From contig CAKUON010000009.1 in assembly GCA_934668875.1 (NCBI GenBank), positions 62,001-126,000 of the forward strand: a stretch of DNA of 64,000 nt, read 5' to 3'. The translations under genes and the position numbers were made by a program. The notes under the pieces are model-generated. The model was not told where the DNA came from and made no database searches. It was given only the letters and a program-made list of their open reading frames with translations. This DNA comes from an uncultured Collinsella sp. Lineage in GTDB: Bacteria > Actinomycetota > Coriobacteriia > Coriobacteriales > Coriobacteriaceae. Below, piece after piece: positions 58,143 to 64,000 of the stretch. Position 1 is the stretch's first letter; the number at the start of each line of letters is the position of its first letter.

Positions 58143-58385
58143 CTAAGCCTCCCTGGCGTTTTCGATCGCGTCGACAGCGTCGGCGACAGAGTTGAGCGAG
58201 AGCAGGGTCTCGTCATCGATCTCGAGGTTGAACTCGTCCTCGATAGCCGTAACCAGCTGCAGGCGCTCGAGCGAATTGGCATCGAGATCGTCAAACGTGG
58301 TCTCATCGCTAATCTCGGCAACATCGACGCCCAGAACGTCAGCAGCGACCTCGGCGATCTTGTCGAAGATTTCGGAGCGGTCCAT
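58143..58385 (-). CDS. acpP: Acyl carrier protein
   Basis: 80 residues. The 4'-phosphopantetheine site is Ser38 in DLDANSLERLQL (the common DSL reads NSL), with the usual acidic four-helix pattern (IDDETLLSLNSVADAVDAI). It carries acyl chains in fatty acid synthesis. The ATG at 58385 has GAGAGGA upstream; the long 5' extension of the frame is not coding. It lies between plsX and rnc, the frequent plsX-acpP-rnc cluster. A second ACP cannot be ruled out elsewhere. Confidence 0.93.
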   Translation of the reverse strand: MDRSEIFDKIAEVAADVLGVDVAEISDETTFDDLDANSLERLQLVTAIEDEFNLEIDDETLLSLNSVADAVDAIENAREA

Positions 58386-58509
58386 AGCGCTTCCTCTCAT
58401 AGTGCATGAATACCAAAAGATTGGCGCCGCGCGGGCGGCACCAAGACACGGTTTTGATTCTACCCCACGACGCAGGCCGCGAAGCGCATAACAGCGCTCT
58501 AACTCGCTC

Positions 58510-59529
58510 TTACAAAACGATACCGTCCATGGAGTTGGCGACGTTCTCGACCAGCCCGGCACGAACCGCCTCGGCTGCGGCGAGTGTGCCGTTCTTGACG
58601 GCCTCGACCGAGGTAGCGCCATGGCCGATCAGGACAACGCCGCGCAAGCCCAAAAGAATCGCGCCGCCCTTGGCGTCACCCGAAAGCTTGGCCTTTATCT
58701 CGCGCATCTGCTGCTTCATGAGCAGCGCGGCGATCTTGGTGCCGAACGAGGACGTAAAGGCGCCCTTGAGCTCCTGCAGCAAAAACTTGGCAGCGCCCTC
58801 GGTGGCCTTAAGGGCAATGTTTCCCGACATGCCGTCGGCAACGACAACGTCAAAATTACCCGAGGTAATATCAGTGCCCTCGCAGTTGCCCACAAAGCCG
58901 GGGACGGCAGCCTTCATAGCCGGGAGGCAGGCCTTGGTAAAGTTGGAGCCCTTCTCATCCTCGGTACCGTTACCAAGAAGACCCACGCGGGGATACTCGA
59001 TACCCAAGACGACGCGGGCATAGGCGCTACCCATCTGGGCAAAGCGCACCATATCGTCGACCTCGACATCGGGGTTGGCACCCATATCGCACAACACCGT
59101 CAGGCCGCCGGCGCGGTTGGGCAGCGCATTGGTCAGGCACGGACGCACCGGCTGCTTCTTGCCCTCGACCTGATACCTAAAGGGCGTCACATAGGCGGTG
59201 GCGGCTGCGGTCATGGCACCAGTGGAGCCAGCAGAGAAGAACGCGTCTGCGTTGCCCTTCTTAATGGCACGGCACGACAGCACGATCGACGATTTACGCT
59301 TGGTCATCACGGCGCGAATGGGATCGTCATCCATGGCGATAACGTCGGGTGCCTCAAGGGCCTCAACACGTGCATGGGAAGCAGCAAAGGGATTGACGAT
59401 TTCAGCGGGGCCAGCTGCCAAGACCTCGATATCGGGATCGGCGGCAAGCGCAGCCTCGATACCATCGAGAACAACCTGAGGTTTCTCGTCTCCGCCCACA
59501 ACGTCTACACAAACGCGAACGTTACTCAT
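58510..59529 (-). CDS. plsX: Phosphate acyltransferase PlsX
   Basis: 339 residues. PlsX makes acyl-phosphate from acyl-ACP for phospholipid synthesis. The start VCVDVVGGDEKPQVVLDGI is a variant of the usual MDAMGGDxAP. The middle has SAGSTGAMTAAATAYV and DMGANPDVEVDDMVRFAQMG, and GNCEGTDITSGNFDVVVADGMSGNIALKATEG is the highly conserved block. AAGGAG lies eight bases before the ATG. It is the first gene of the plsX-acpP-rnc-smc-ftsY-ffh array and follows rpmF, a classic gene order. Confidence 0.95.
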   Translation of the reverse strand: MSNVRVCVDVVGGDEKPQVVLDGIEAALAADPDIEVLAAGPAEIVNPFAASHARVEALEAPDVIAMDDDPIRAVMTKRKSSIVLSCRAIKKGNADAFFSAGSTGAMTAAATAYVTPFRYQVEGKKQPVRPCLTNALPNRAGGLTVLCDMGANPDVEVDDMVRFAQMGSAYARVVLGIEYPRVGLLGNGTEDEKGSNFTKACLPAMKAAVPGFVGNCEGTDITSGNFDVVVADGMSGNIALKATEGAAKFLLQELKGAFTSSFGTKIAALLMKQQMREIKAKLSGDAKGGAILLGLRGVVLIGHGATSVEAVKNGTLAAAEAVRAGLVENVANSMDGIVL

Positions 59530-59616
59530 ATACATGCTCCTTATACAAAAATGGCCGACTCATTGAGCCGGCCATTGTGGTTCCATTTGGAACGGCATCG
59601 CATCCAGAGTATACCG

Positions 59617-59796
59617 TTACTCGGTAACGATAACCTCGCGGTCCTTGTAGAAACCGCAGCTGGGGCACACGTGGTGCGGAAGCTTGACAGCGCCGCAACG
59701 GGGGCACGTGGACTGAGCCGCAGCCGAAATCTTCATGTTGGCGGAACGACGGGTGTGAGTGCGGATACGACCCTGCTTTTGTTTAGGTACGGGCAT
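59617..59796 (-). CDS. rpmF: 50S ribosomal protein L32
   Basis: 59 residues, too short for most automatic calls but fully conserved: it starts PVPKQKQGRIRTHTRRSANM, then has STCPRCGAVKLPHHVCPSCG with the two CxxC zinc-binding pairs, and ends VIVTE. The ATG at 59796 has AAGGAAGG upstream. It lies between DUF177 and plsX, exactly the conserved DUF177-rpmF-plsX arrangement. Confidence 0.97.
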   Translation of the reverse strand: MPVPKQKQGRIRTHTRRSANMKISAAAQSTCPRCGAVKLPHHVCPSCGFYKDREVIVTE

Positions 59797-59860
59797 AGTG
59801 ACCTTCCTTATGAACTATCCAGTGTGGCGATTACGCGCAAGTAGCGATACTACCACAGTT

Positions 59861-60415
59861 TTACTCATCGAGCTTGAGATTCTTCAATGCTGCAAATGGA
59901 TTTTCCGTGGCAGCGGCCCATTCTGCCTCTGCCTGGGCGGCGCAATCGCATTGCTCGACGTTGAGATTGCAACCGCAAGTGGGACACAGACCGCGGCAAT
60001 CGGGCTTACAGAGCACCACAAACGGCGTGTCCATAACGACCGCGTCGTTGATGGGCTCGCCCAAATCGACGATGCGATCCTCACCCAGCAGCTCGTAGCC
60101 GTCCTCGTAGGCCTCGGGATCCTCGGGCTCGTTAAAGAGGTAGAACTCTTCGATCTCGCCGGCAATGTCAAACGAAGCGGGCTCCAGGCAACGGTCGCAC
60201 TCGCCGGTAGCGTGCGCGCGGACCATGCCCGTGAGCAGAACACCGGTGCCGGCATTGGTAAAGACCACGTCATAGTCAATACCATCCTGTAGCTGGTACT
60301 CCTTCTCGCCCACCGTGTAGGTGGCCACATCGACCTTACCGGTCAGCGGATACGAGTCTCCGGGAAACTCGAGCTGCTCGGAAAGGTCGACGGTAACACT
60401 CGGGAACTCAGCCAT
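59861..60415 (-). CDS. DUF177/YceD-family metal-binding protein
   Basis: 184 residues. DUF177 proteins are linked by gene order to L32 and in plants and bacteria affect 23S rRNA accumulation. The sequence has HATGECDRCLEPASFDI with a CxxC, and a second set CKPDCRGLCPTCGCNLN near residue 140-156, which probably bind zinc. The ATG at 60415 overlaps the previous stop (TAATG). It lies before rpmF. A direct role in ribosome assembly is inferred from context. Confidence 0.88.
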   Translation of the reverse strand: MAEFPSVTVDLSEQLEFPGDSYPLTGKVDVATYTVGEKEYQLQDGIDYDVVFTNAGTGVLLTGMVRAHATGECDRCLEPASFDIAGEIEEFYLFNEPEDPEAYEDGYELLGEDRIVDLGEPINDAVVMDTPFVVLCKPDCRGLCPTCGCNLNVEQCDCAAQAEAEWAAATENPFAALKNLKLDE

Positions 60416-60912
60416 TACCACTGACCGTTCTGCTGGGCAGCACCCTCGTTGAGCTGCTGACGGCAACGGGTGACGGTGCCGGTCAAGCTCTTAAGGTTCT
60501 CCTCCAGGTGCGTAAAGACCTGCTCGGCGTAGTCCTCGGCGGCATAGCGCGTCTCGCGCTCGTACTGCTGGGCACGGTCGCGGATATCATCGGCCTGCTG
60601 CTGCGCTAGGCGGACAATTTCCTGCTCACCGGCGATGGTGAGGGCCTGCTGCTGAGCGTCGGCGATGATGGAATCGGCCTGAGCGGCGGCGGAAGCCATA
60701 AGCTCCTCGCGCTCCTTGAGGATACGGCGGGACTTCTGCCACTCCTCGGGATAGCTCATGCGGATCTCGTCGAGGATGTTGAAGAACACGTCGGCGTCGA
60801 TGACCTTGAACTGAGCGTTCTTGCCGAAAGGCGGCTTGGCTTCCTCGATCAGCCCTTCGAGCTCATCGACCAAGCTGACGATCCTATCGCCAGGAAAATT
60901 CTCGCCCGGCAT
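60415..60912 (-). CDS. Coiled-coil protein of unknown function (sometimes annotated as ATP synthase subunit B-like)
   Basis: 165 residues. A globular start (about 1-60, RIVSLVDELEGLIEEAKPPFGKNAQFKVIDADVFFNILDEIR) is followed by a long helix rich in Ala, Gln, Glu and Arg (LKEREELMASAAAQADSIIADAQQQAL and EQEIVRLAQQQADDIRDRAQQYERETRYAAEDYAEQV). It has no transmembrane segment, so it is not the F0 b subunit; a DivIVA- or filament-like role is more plausible. AAAGGAG precedes the ATG at 60912. It lies between coaD and DUF177 in one operon. Confidence 0.75.
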   Translation of the reverse strand: MPGENFPGDRIVSLVDELEGLIEEAKPPFGKNAQFKVIDADVFFNILDEIRMSYPEEWQKSRRILKEREELMASAAAQADSIIADAQQQALTIAGEQEIVRLAQQQADDIRDRAQQYERETRYAAEDYAEQVFTHLEENLKSLTGTVTRCRQQLNEGAAQQNGQW

Positions 60913-60980
60913 CCGGTCTCCTTTCATAGGTAACATATCATCGTGCTAGTTTACCACATGCCACCAGGCAATAAAAAACG

Positions 60981-61478
60981 TCACGAAAAGCGATGTTTGA
61001 GCGCTTCGACCACGTTGGGCGGCACAAACGTCGACACGTCGCTGCCAAGCGAGGCAATCTGGCGCACCACCGAGCTCGAGATATATCCGTACTGCGGCGC
61101 ACTCATGACAAAGATGGACTCCAGCTCGTTGTCCAGGCGGTAGTTGAGGTCGGCCTGCTGAAGCTCGTACTCAAAGTCGGTCATGGCACGCAGGCCCTTG
61201 ACCACGGCGCCGGCGCCCTGCTCGCGTGCGAAGTCGACCAATAGGCCGGTAAAGGGCAGGACCTCAACACCTTCGATACCGCCCAGCGCCTCGCGGGCCA
61301 GCGCCACGCGCTCGTCGAGCATAAAGGTGGTACCCACGCCGTTTTTGCCCTGCGACTCGGCGACAGCCACGATCACGCTGGGAAAGATACGACGCGCGCG
61401 GCGGATGACGTCGATGTGGCCAAAGGTGATGGGGTCAAAGGTGCCCGGGACGATTACGCGGTTGATGGTGTCACTCAT
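60981..61478 (-). CDS. coaD: Phosphopantetheine adenylyltransferase
   Basis: 165 residues, the canonical length. The nucleotidyltransferase motif GTFDPITFGHIDVI is at residues 12-25 and the second substrate loop KGLRAMTDFEYELQQADLN and YISSSVVRQIASLG are conserved. It makes dephospho-CoA from phosphopantetheine and ATP. The ATG at 61478 has GGAGG upstream; the longer frame to 61775 is not coding. The gene overlaps the end of rsmD by eight bases, the usual rsmD-coaD pair. Confidence 0.96.
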   Translation of the reverse strand: MSDTINRVIVPGTFDPITFGHIDVIRRARRIFPSVIVAVAESQGKNGVGTTFMLDERVALAREALGGIEGVEVLPFTGLLVDFAREQGAGAVVKGLRAMTDFEYELQQADLNYRLDNELESIFVMSAPQYGYISSSVVRQIASLGSDVSTFVPPNVVEALKHRFS

Positions 61479-62115
61479 GGGCATCCTCCAGGGATACTGC
61501 CTCGTCGTTATCGTTAGCATCAGCGCTATCGTCCTTGCTATCGCCGACCCAACGCAGCAGATCGACCGAGGTGATGCCGTAGCGCTTCTCGCGCACGGTC
61601 TCAAAGCCGGCAGGATGCGCGCCCGCGTCGGCGGCGGCATGCTCAAACAGGGCGTACGCGCCAGGGGCCAGCAGGCCCTGCTGGGCAAGGTTCTGCAGCA
61701 GTTCCTGAACAGGCTCGGCACCAAAGGCATACGGCGGATCGAGCAGGACCAAGTCGAAGGGGCCGCCCGGAACACGACCGCGCGAGGCGCTTGCCAGCAT
61801 ATCGCCCGTCACCACGCGCCAGCGCGCACGGTCACGGCAGAGCGACTCGATATTCTTGGTAATAAGACGAGCGGCATTCCGATCGATCTCAAACGTCGTG
61901 AGCGAGCGGGCGCCACGCGAGAGCATCTCGATGCCCAGGGCGCCGGAGCCGCCAAACGCATCCAGCACGCGGACCTCGTCCAAATCGAAGTCGAATGCCG
62001 ACATGACCATAGATGCGCACGCCTCGCGCACGCGATCGGTCGTGGGGCGGGTGATATCGCGACCACGGGGCTCCTCGATCTTGCGACCGCGCCATTCGCC
62101 GCCGATGATTCTCAT
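61471..62115 (-). CDS. rsmD: 16S rRNA (guanine966-N2)-methyltransferase RsmD
   Basis: 214 residues. The Rossmann SAM site VLDAFGGSGALGIEMLSRGA is at about 49-68 and the catalytic LLDPPYAFGAEPV follows. The N-terminus RIIGGEWRGRKIEEPRGRDITRPTTDRVREA is diagnostic. An acidic tail of about 25 residues is extra. It starts with an ATGA overlap on the recG stop and is followed by coaD. Confidence 0.94.
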   Translation of the reverse strand: MRIIGGEWRGRKIEEPRGRDITRPTTDRVREACASMVMSAFDFDLDEVRVLDAFGGSGALGIEMLSRGARSLTTFEIDRNAARLITKNIESLCRDRARWRVVTGDMLASASRGRVPGGPFDLVLLDPPYAFGAEPVQELLQNLAQQGLLAPGAYALFEHAAADAGAHPAGFETVREKRYGITSVDLLRWVGDSKDDSADANDNDEAVSLEDAHE

Positions 62116-64000
62116 CCTCCGCTGACCTCCTTAAAGATGTGTCGATACCGCGTGGCGACCGCGTCGCGCAGAGGGCGCGTCGCCACGGAGTCAAGGTTGC
62201 AAGCATACCGCAAGAGCTCAACTGCGTCCAAATGGGCCCACTCGATCAATTCCTCATCGGCATCGAGATCGACAAAGCGCAAGGTCACGCCGCCATGCTG
62301 ACGGTAACCCAGAATCTCACCCTCATGACGCAGACGCAGGTCCATCTGCGCGAGCGTAAAGCCGTCTGCGGTCTTTTCGAGCGACTGCAGGCGGTCTTGC
62401 GCCGCCGATGCGCCGCCATTGCCCTTTGAGTGGGTCATGACCAGGCATGTGCCCGAGACGCTACCGCGGCCTACACGGCCACGCAGCTGATGCAGCGCCG
62501 CTAAGCCAAAGCGCTCGCCGTTCTCTATGACCATGACGGTGGCGTTGGGCACGTCAACGCCCACCTCAACCACCGTTGTCGAGACGAGCACGTCGATCTC
62601 GCCTCGTTTGAAGGCATCGATGACCCGGTCCTTCTCCCCCACCGGCATGCGGCCATGGAGGCGCTCGATGGTAAGTCCCGGCAGCGCCAGGCGCAGGCGG
62701 TCGAGCTCGGTCGCCGTGTCGTGCAACGGCACGGGCACGGTCACGCGGCCTTCGTCGTCGCGGGCGATGCCCGGTACGTCCTCGAGCTCATCGGCCGAAT
62801 CGCTCGGCTCCACGAGCGGACAGATCACATAGGCCTGCTGCCCCTTCTCGTGCGCCTCGCGGATGGCGCCATAGGCCAGGTCGCGGCTCGACTCGGTGAG
62901 GACACGCGTCGTCACGCCAGCGCCCGGAACGGGACGATGGCGAATGATGCTCGTATCCAGATCGCCGTAGACCGAAAGCGCCAGCGTGCGCGGGATCGGC
63001 GTAGCTGTCATAACGAGCAGATCGGCACCGGGCCCCTTGGCGCGCAGGGCGTTGCGCTGACCCACGCCAAAGCGGTGCTGCTCGTCGATGACGACGAGCG
63101 ACAGATGATTGAAAGTCACGTCGTCCGAAAGGACCGCGTGCGTACCAAAGAGTATGTCGAGCTCACCGGACTGGAGCTGAGCGTGGATCCGTTCGCGCTC
63201 AGCCGCCGGGGTGGCGCCCGTCAGAAGCGCCCAGGTCATGCCGGCCTGAGAGAGCAAGGGGCCAGTCTTGTCGGCATATTGACGCGCCAAAACGCCTGTA
63301 GGCGCCATGACACAGGCTTGGGTGCCCGAATCCGCCGCAACAGCAAGCGCGCAAGCGGCAACGGCCGTCTTGCCGGTGCCGACGTCGCCCAGCAGCAGAC
63401 GGTTCATCACGCGGCCGCCATCGCACATGTCATGCAGGATGTCCTGGAACGCAGCCTCCTGCTCGTCGCTCAGCGAGAACGGTAGGGCCTGCCTGAGCGC
63501 GATCAGATGCTCGCCCGTAATGTGCGCGTAAGGCACCACCTCGACCAGGCCGCCGTCGTTGCGCAGACGCAGCGCCAACTGCAGGTAGAGGCACTCCTCG
63601 TAGGCAAGACGCCGACGCGCGATATCGCGCTCGGCCATGCTCGAGGGAAAGTGAATCGATCGAAGCGTACGGGCACAGCTCATCAAGCGGCGCTTAACGC
63701 GCAGCGGCGCGGGAATCGGATCGAAGGGGTTGCCGACAACCTCGAGCGCGCCGCTTACGATACGGCGCATCCACGCCTGGCTCACGCCGTCACTCACGTA
63801 GTGGACCGGCAGAATGGTGCCGGCAGCGCGCCCCTCCTCGAGCTTCTCGAAGTGAGGCGAGGCCATCTGCTTAAACCCGTAGGCAAACTCGACCTTGCCC
63901 ATCACGGCCAGGCGGTCGCCCTGCTTGAGCTGCTGGGCAATCCAAGGCTGACGGAAAAAGGCGACCTGTAGCACGCCCGTCTCGTCCACAAGCGAGACCT
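62112..64000 (-). CDS. recG: ATP-dependent DNA helicase RecG, N-terminus outside the window
   Basis: The frame runs from 62112 to the window edge and continues beyond it (about 628 residues seen). Walker A LLLGDVGTGKTAVAAC, motif II VIDEQHRFGVGQRNAL and motif III MTATPIPRTLAL are present, then helicase motifs IV-VI with ERLHGRMPVGEKDRVI, VSTTVVEVGVDVPNAT and LHQLRGRVGRG. The C-terminal end holds the RecG-specific TRG-like region (EILGYRQHGGVTLRFVDL). The missing part is the N-terminal wedge/OB fold, of which the beginning VSLVDETGVLQVAFFRQPW is still visible. RecG remodels stalled forks and branched DNA. Stop overlaps rsmD. Confidence 0.95.
   Translation of the reverse strand, partial: VSLVDETGVLQVAFFRQPWIAQQLKQGDRLAVMGKVEFAYGFKQMASPHFEKLEEGRAAGTILPVHYVSDGVSQAWMRRIVSGALEVVGNPFDPIPAPLRVKRRLMSCARTLRSIHFPSSMAERDIARRRLAYEECLYLQLALRLRNDGGLVEVVPYAHITGEHLIALRQALPFSLSDEQEAAFQDILHDMCDGGRVMNRLLLGDVGTGKTAVAACALAVAADSGTQACVMAPTGVLARQYADKTGPLLSQAGMTWALLTGATPAAERERIHAQLQSGELDILFGTHAVLSDDVTFNHLSLVVIDEQHRFGVGQRNALRAKGPGADLLVMTATPIPRTLALSVYGDLDTSIIRHRPVPGAGVTTRVLTESSRDLAYGAIREAHEKGQQAYVICPLVEPSDSADELEDVPGIARDDEGRVTVPVPLHDTATELDRLRLALPGLTIERLHGRMPVGEKDRVIDAFKRGEIDVLVSTTVVEVGVDVPNATVMVIENGERFGLAALHQLRGRVGRGSVSGTCLVMTHSKGNGGASAAQDRLQSLEKTADGFTLAQMDLRLRHEGEILGYRQHGGVTLRFVDLDADEELIEWAHLDAVELLRYACNLDSVATRPLRDAVATRYRHIFKEVSGG

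Noticed and set aside
60415-60912. F0 ATP synthase subunit b
   Set aside because: There is no transmembrane helix and no atp genes are adjacent; the similarity is only coiled-coil composition.

Overview
The window looks like a chromosomal segment of a Coriobacteriia member, most probably a Collinsella-type gut actinobacterium. The grounds are the high coding GC, the actinobacterial order alaS-ruvX-mltG-(aro genes)-pepQ-efp-nusB, an SMC/Ffh/FtsY/RNase III block next to plsX-acpP, and a PTS-centred sugar metabolism. This assignment is an inference from gene content and style; no marker rRNA is present. Most of the window is dense housekeeping sequence, with 57 of 64 protein genes or gene remnants on the minus strand. 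The few breaks are small accessory islands.

Layout: 1-2.1 kb is the end of a periplasmic/extracellular adaptor plus a MacB-type ABC ATPase and permease, converging on a TetR regulator. 2.9-6.1 kb holds a YbhN-type membrane protein, two identical tRNA-Glu(CTC) genes with a clear promoter and terminator, and the CCA-adding enzyme. 6.2-14.1 kb is a sugar-PTS region: two tandem 1-phosphofructokinase-type kinases, enzyme I, HPr, a fructose-family EIIBCA permease and a divergent RpiR regulator. 14.2-27.3 kb is a long co-directional housekeeping array (recN, nadK, tlyA, xseB, nusB, Asp23, efp, pepQ, an aroB-like gene, aroK, yqeG, mltG, ruvX, alaS). 27.5-30.9 kb has a small AT-richer membrane gene, an AI-2E-type permease, a SigB/SigF sigma factor, a degenerate anti-sigma-like protein and a DUF948 protein. 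31-40.6 kb carries rarA (with a LexA-type box), dgt, a small prepilin peptidase, a membrane glycosyltransferase, rluD, lspA and ileS with an upstream T-box.

40.7-43.5 kb is an iron-type alcohol/glycerol dehydrogenase followed by a scar region: stacked hairpins, an AT-rich peptidase E gene, an IS3 transposase remnant and a probable serine-recombinase tail, abutting a DUF523 gene. 44-51.3 kb holds ftsH, a cobalamin adenosyltransferase, a MATE exporter, a SpoU methyltransferase, folA-thyA and a DUF134-NifX fusion with a His/Cys tail preceded by paired palindromes. 51.4-64 kb runs (in transcription order on the minus strand) recG-rsmD-coaD, a coiled-coil protein, DUF177, rpmF, plsX, acpP, rnc, smc, ftsY, ffh.

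The most interesting signals are: an AroB-fold protein in the canonical aro locus that has lost all recognisable metal and catalytic residues; the DUF134-NifX locus with operator-like palindromes around its promoter; a LexA-type box in front of rarA; a 129-bp nested inverted-repeat element between fruA and ptsH; two families of interspersed palindromes sitting at gene ends; and the decayed mobile island at 42-43.5 kb. No CRISPR array, prophage or complete novel defence system is visible.
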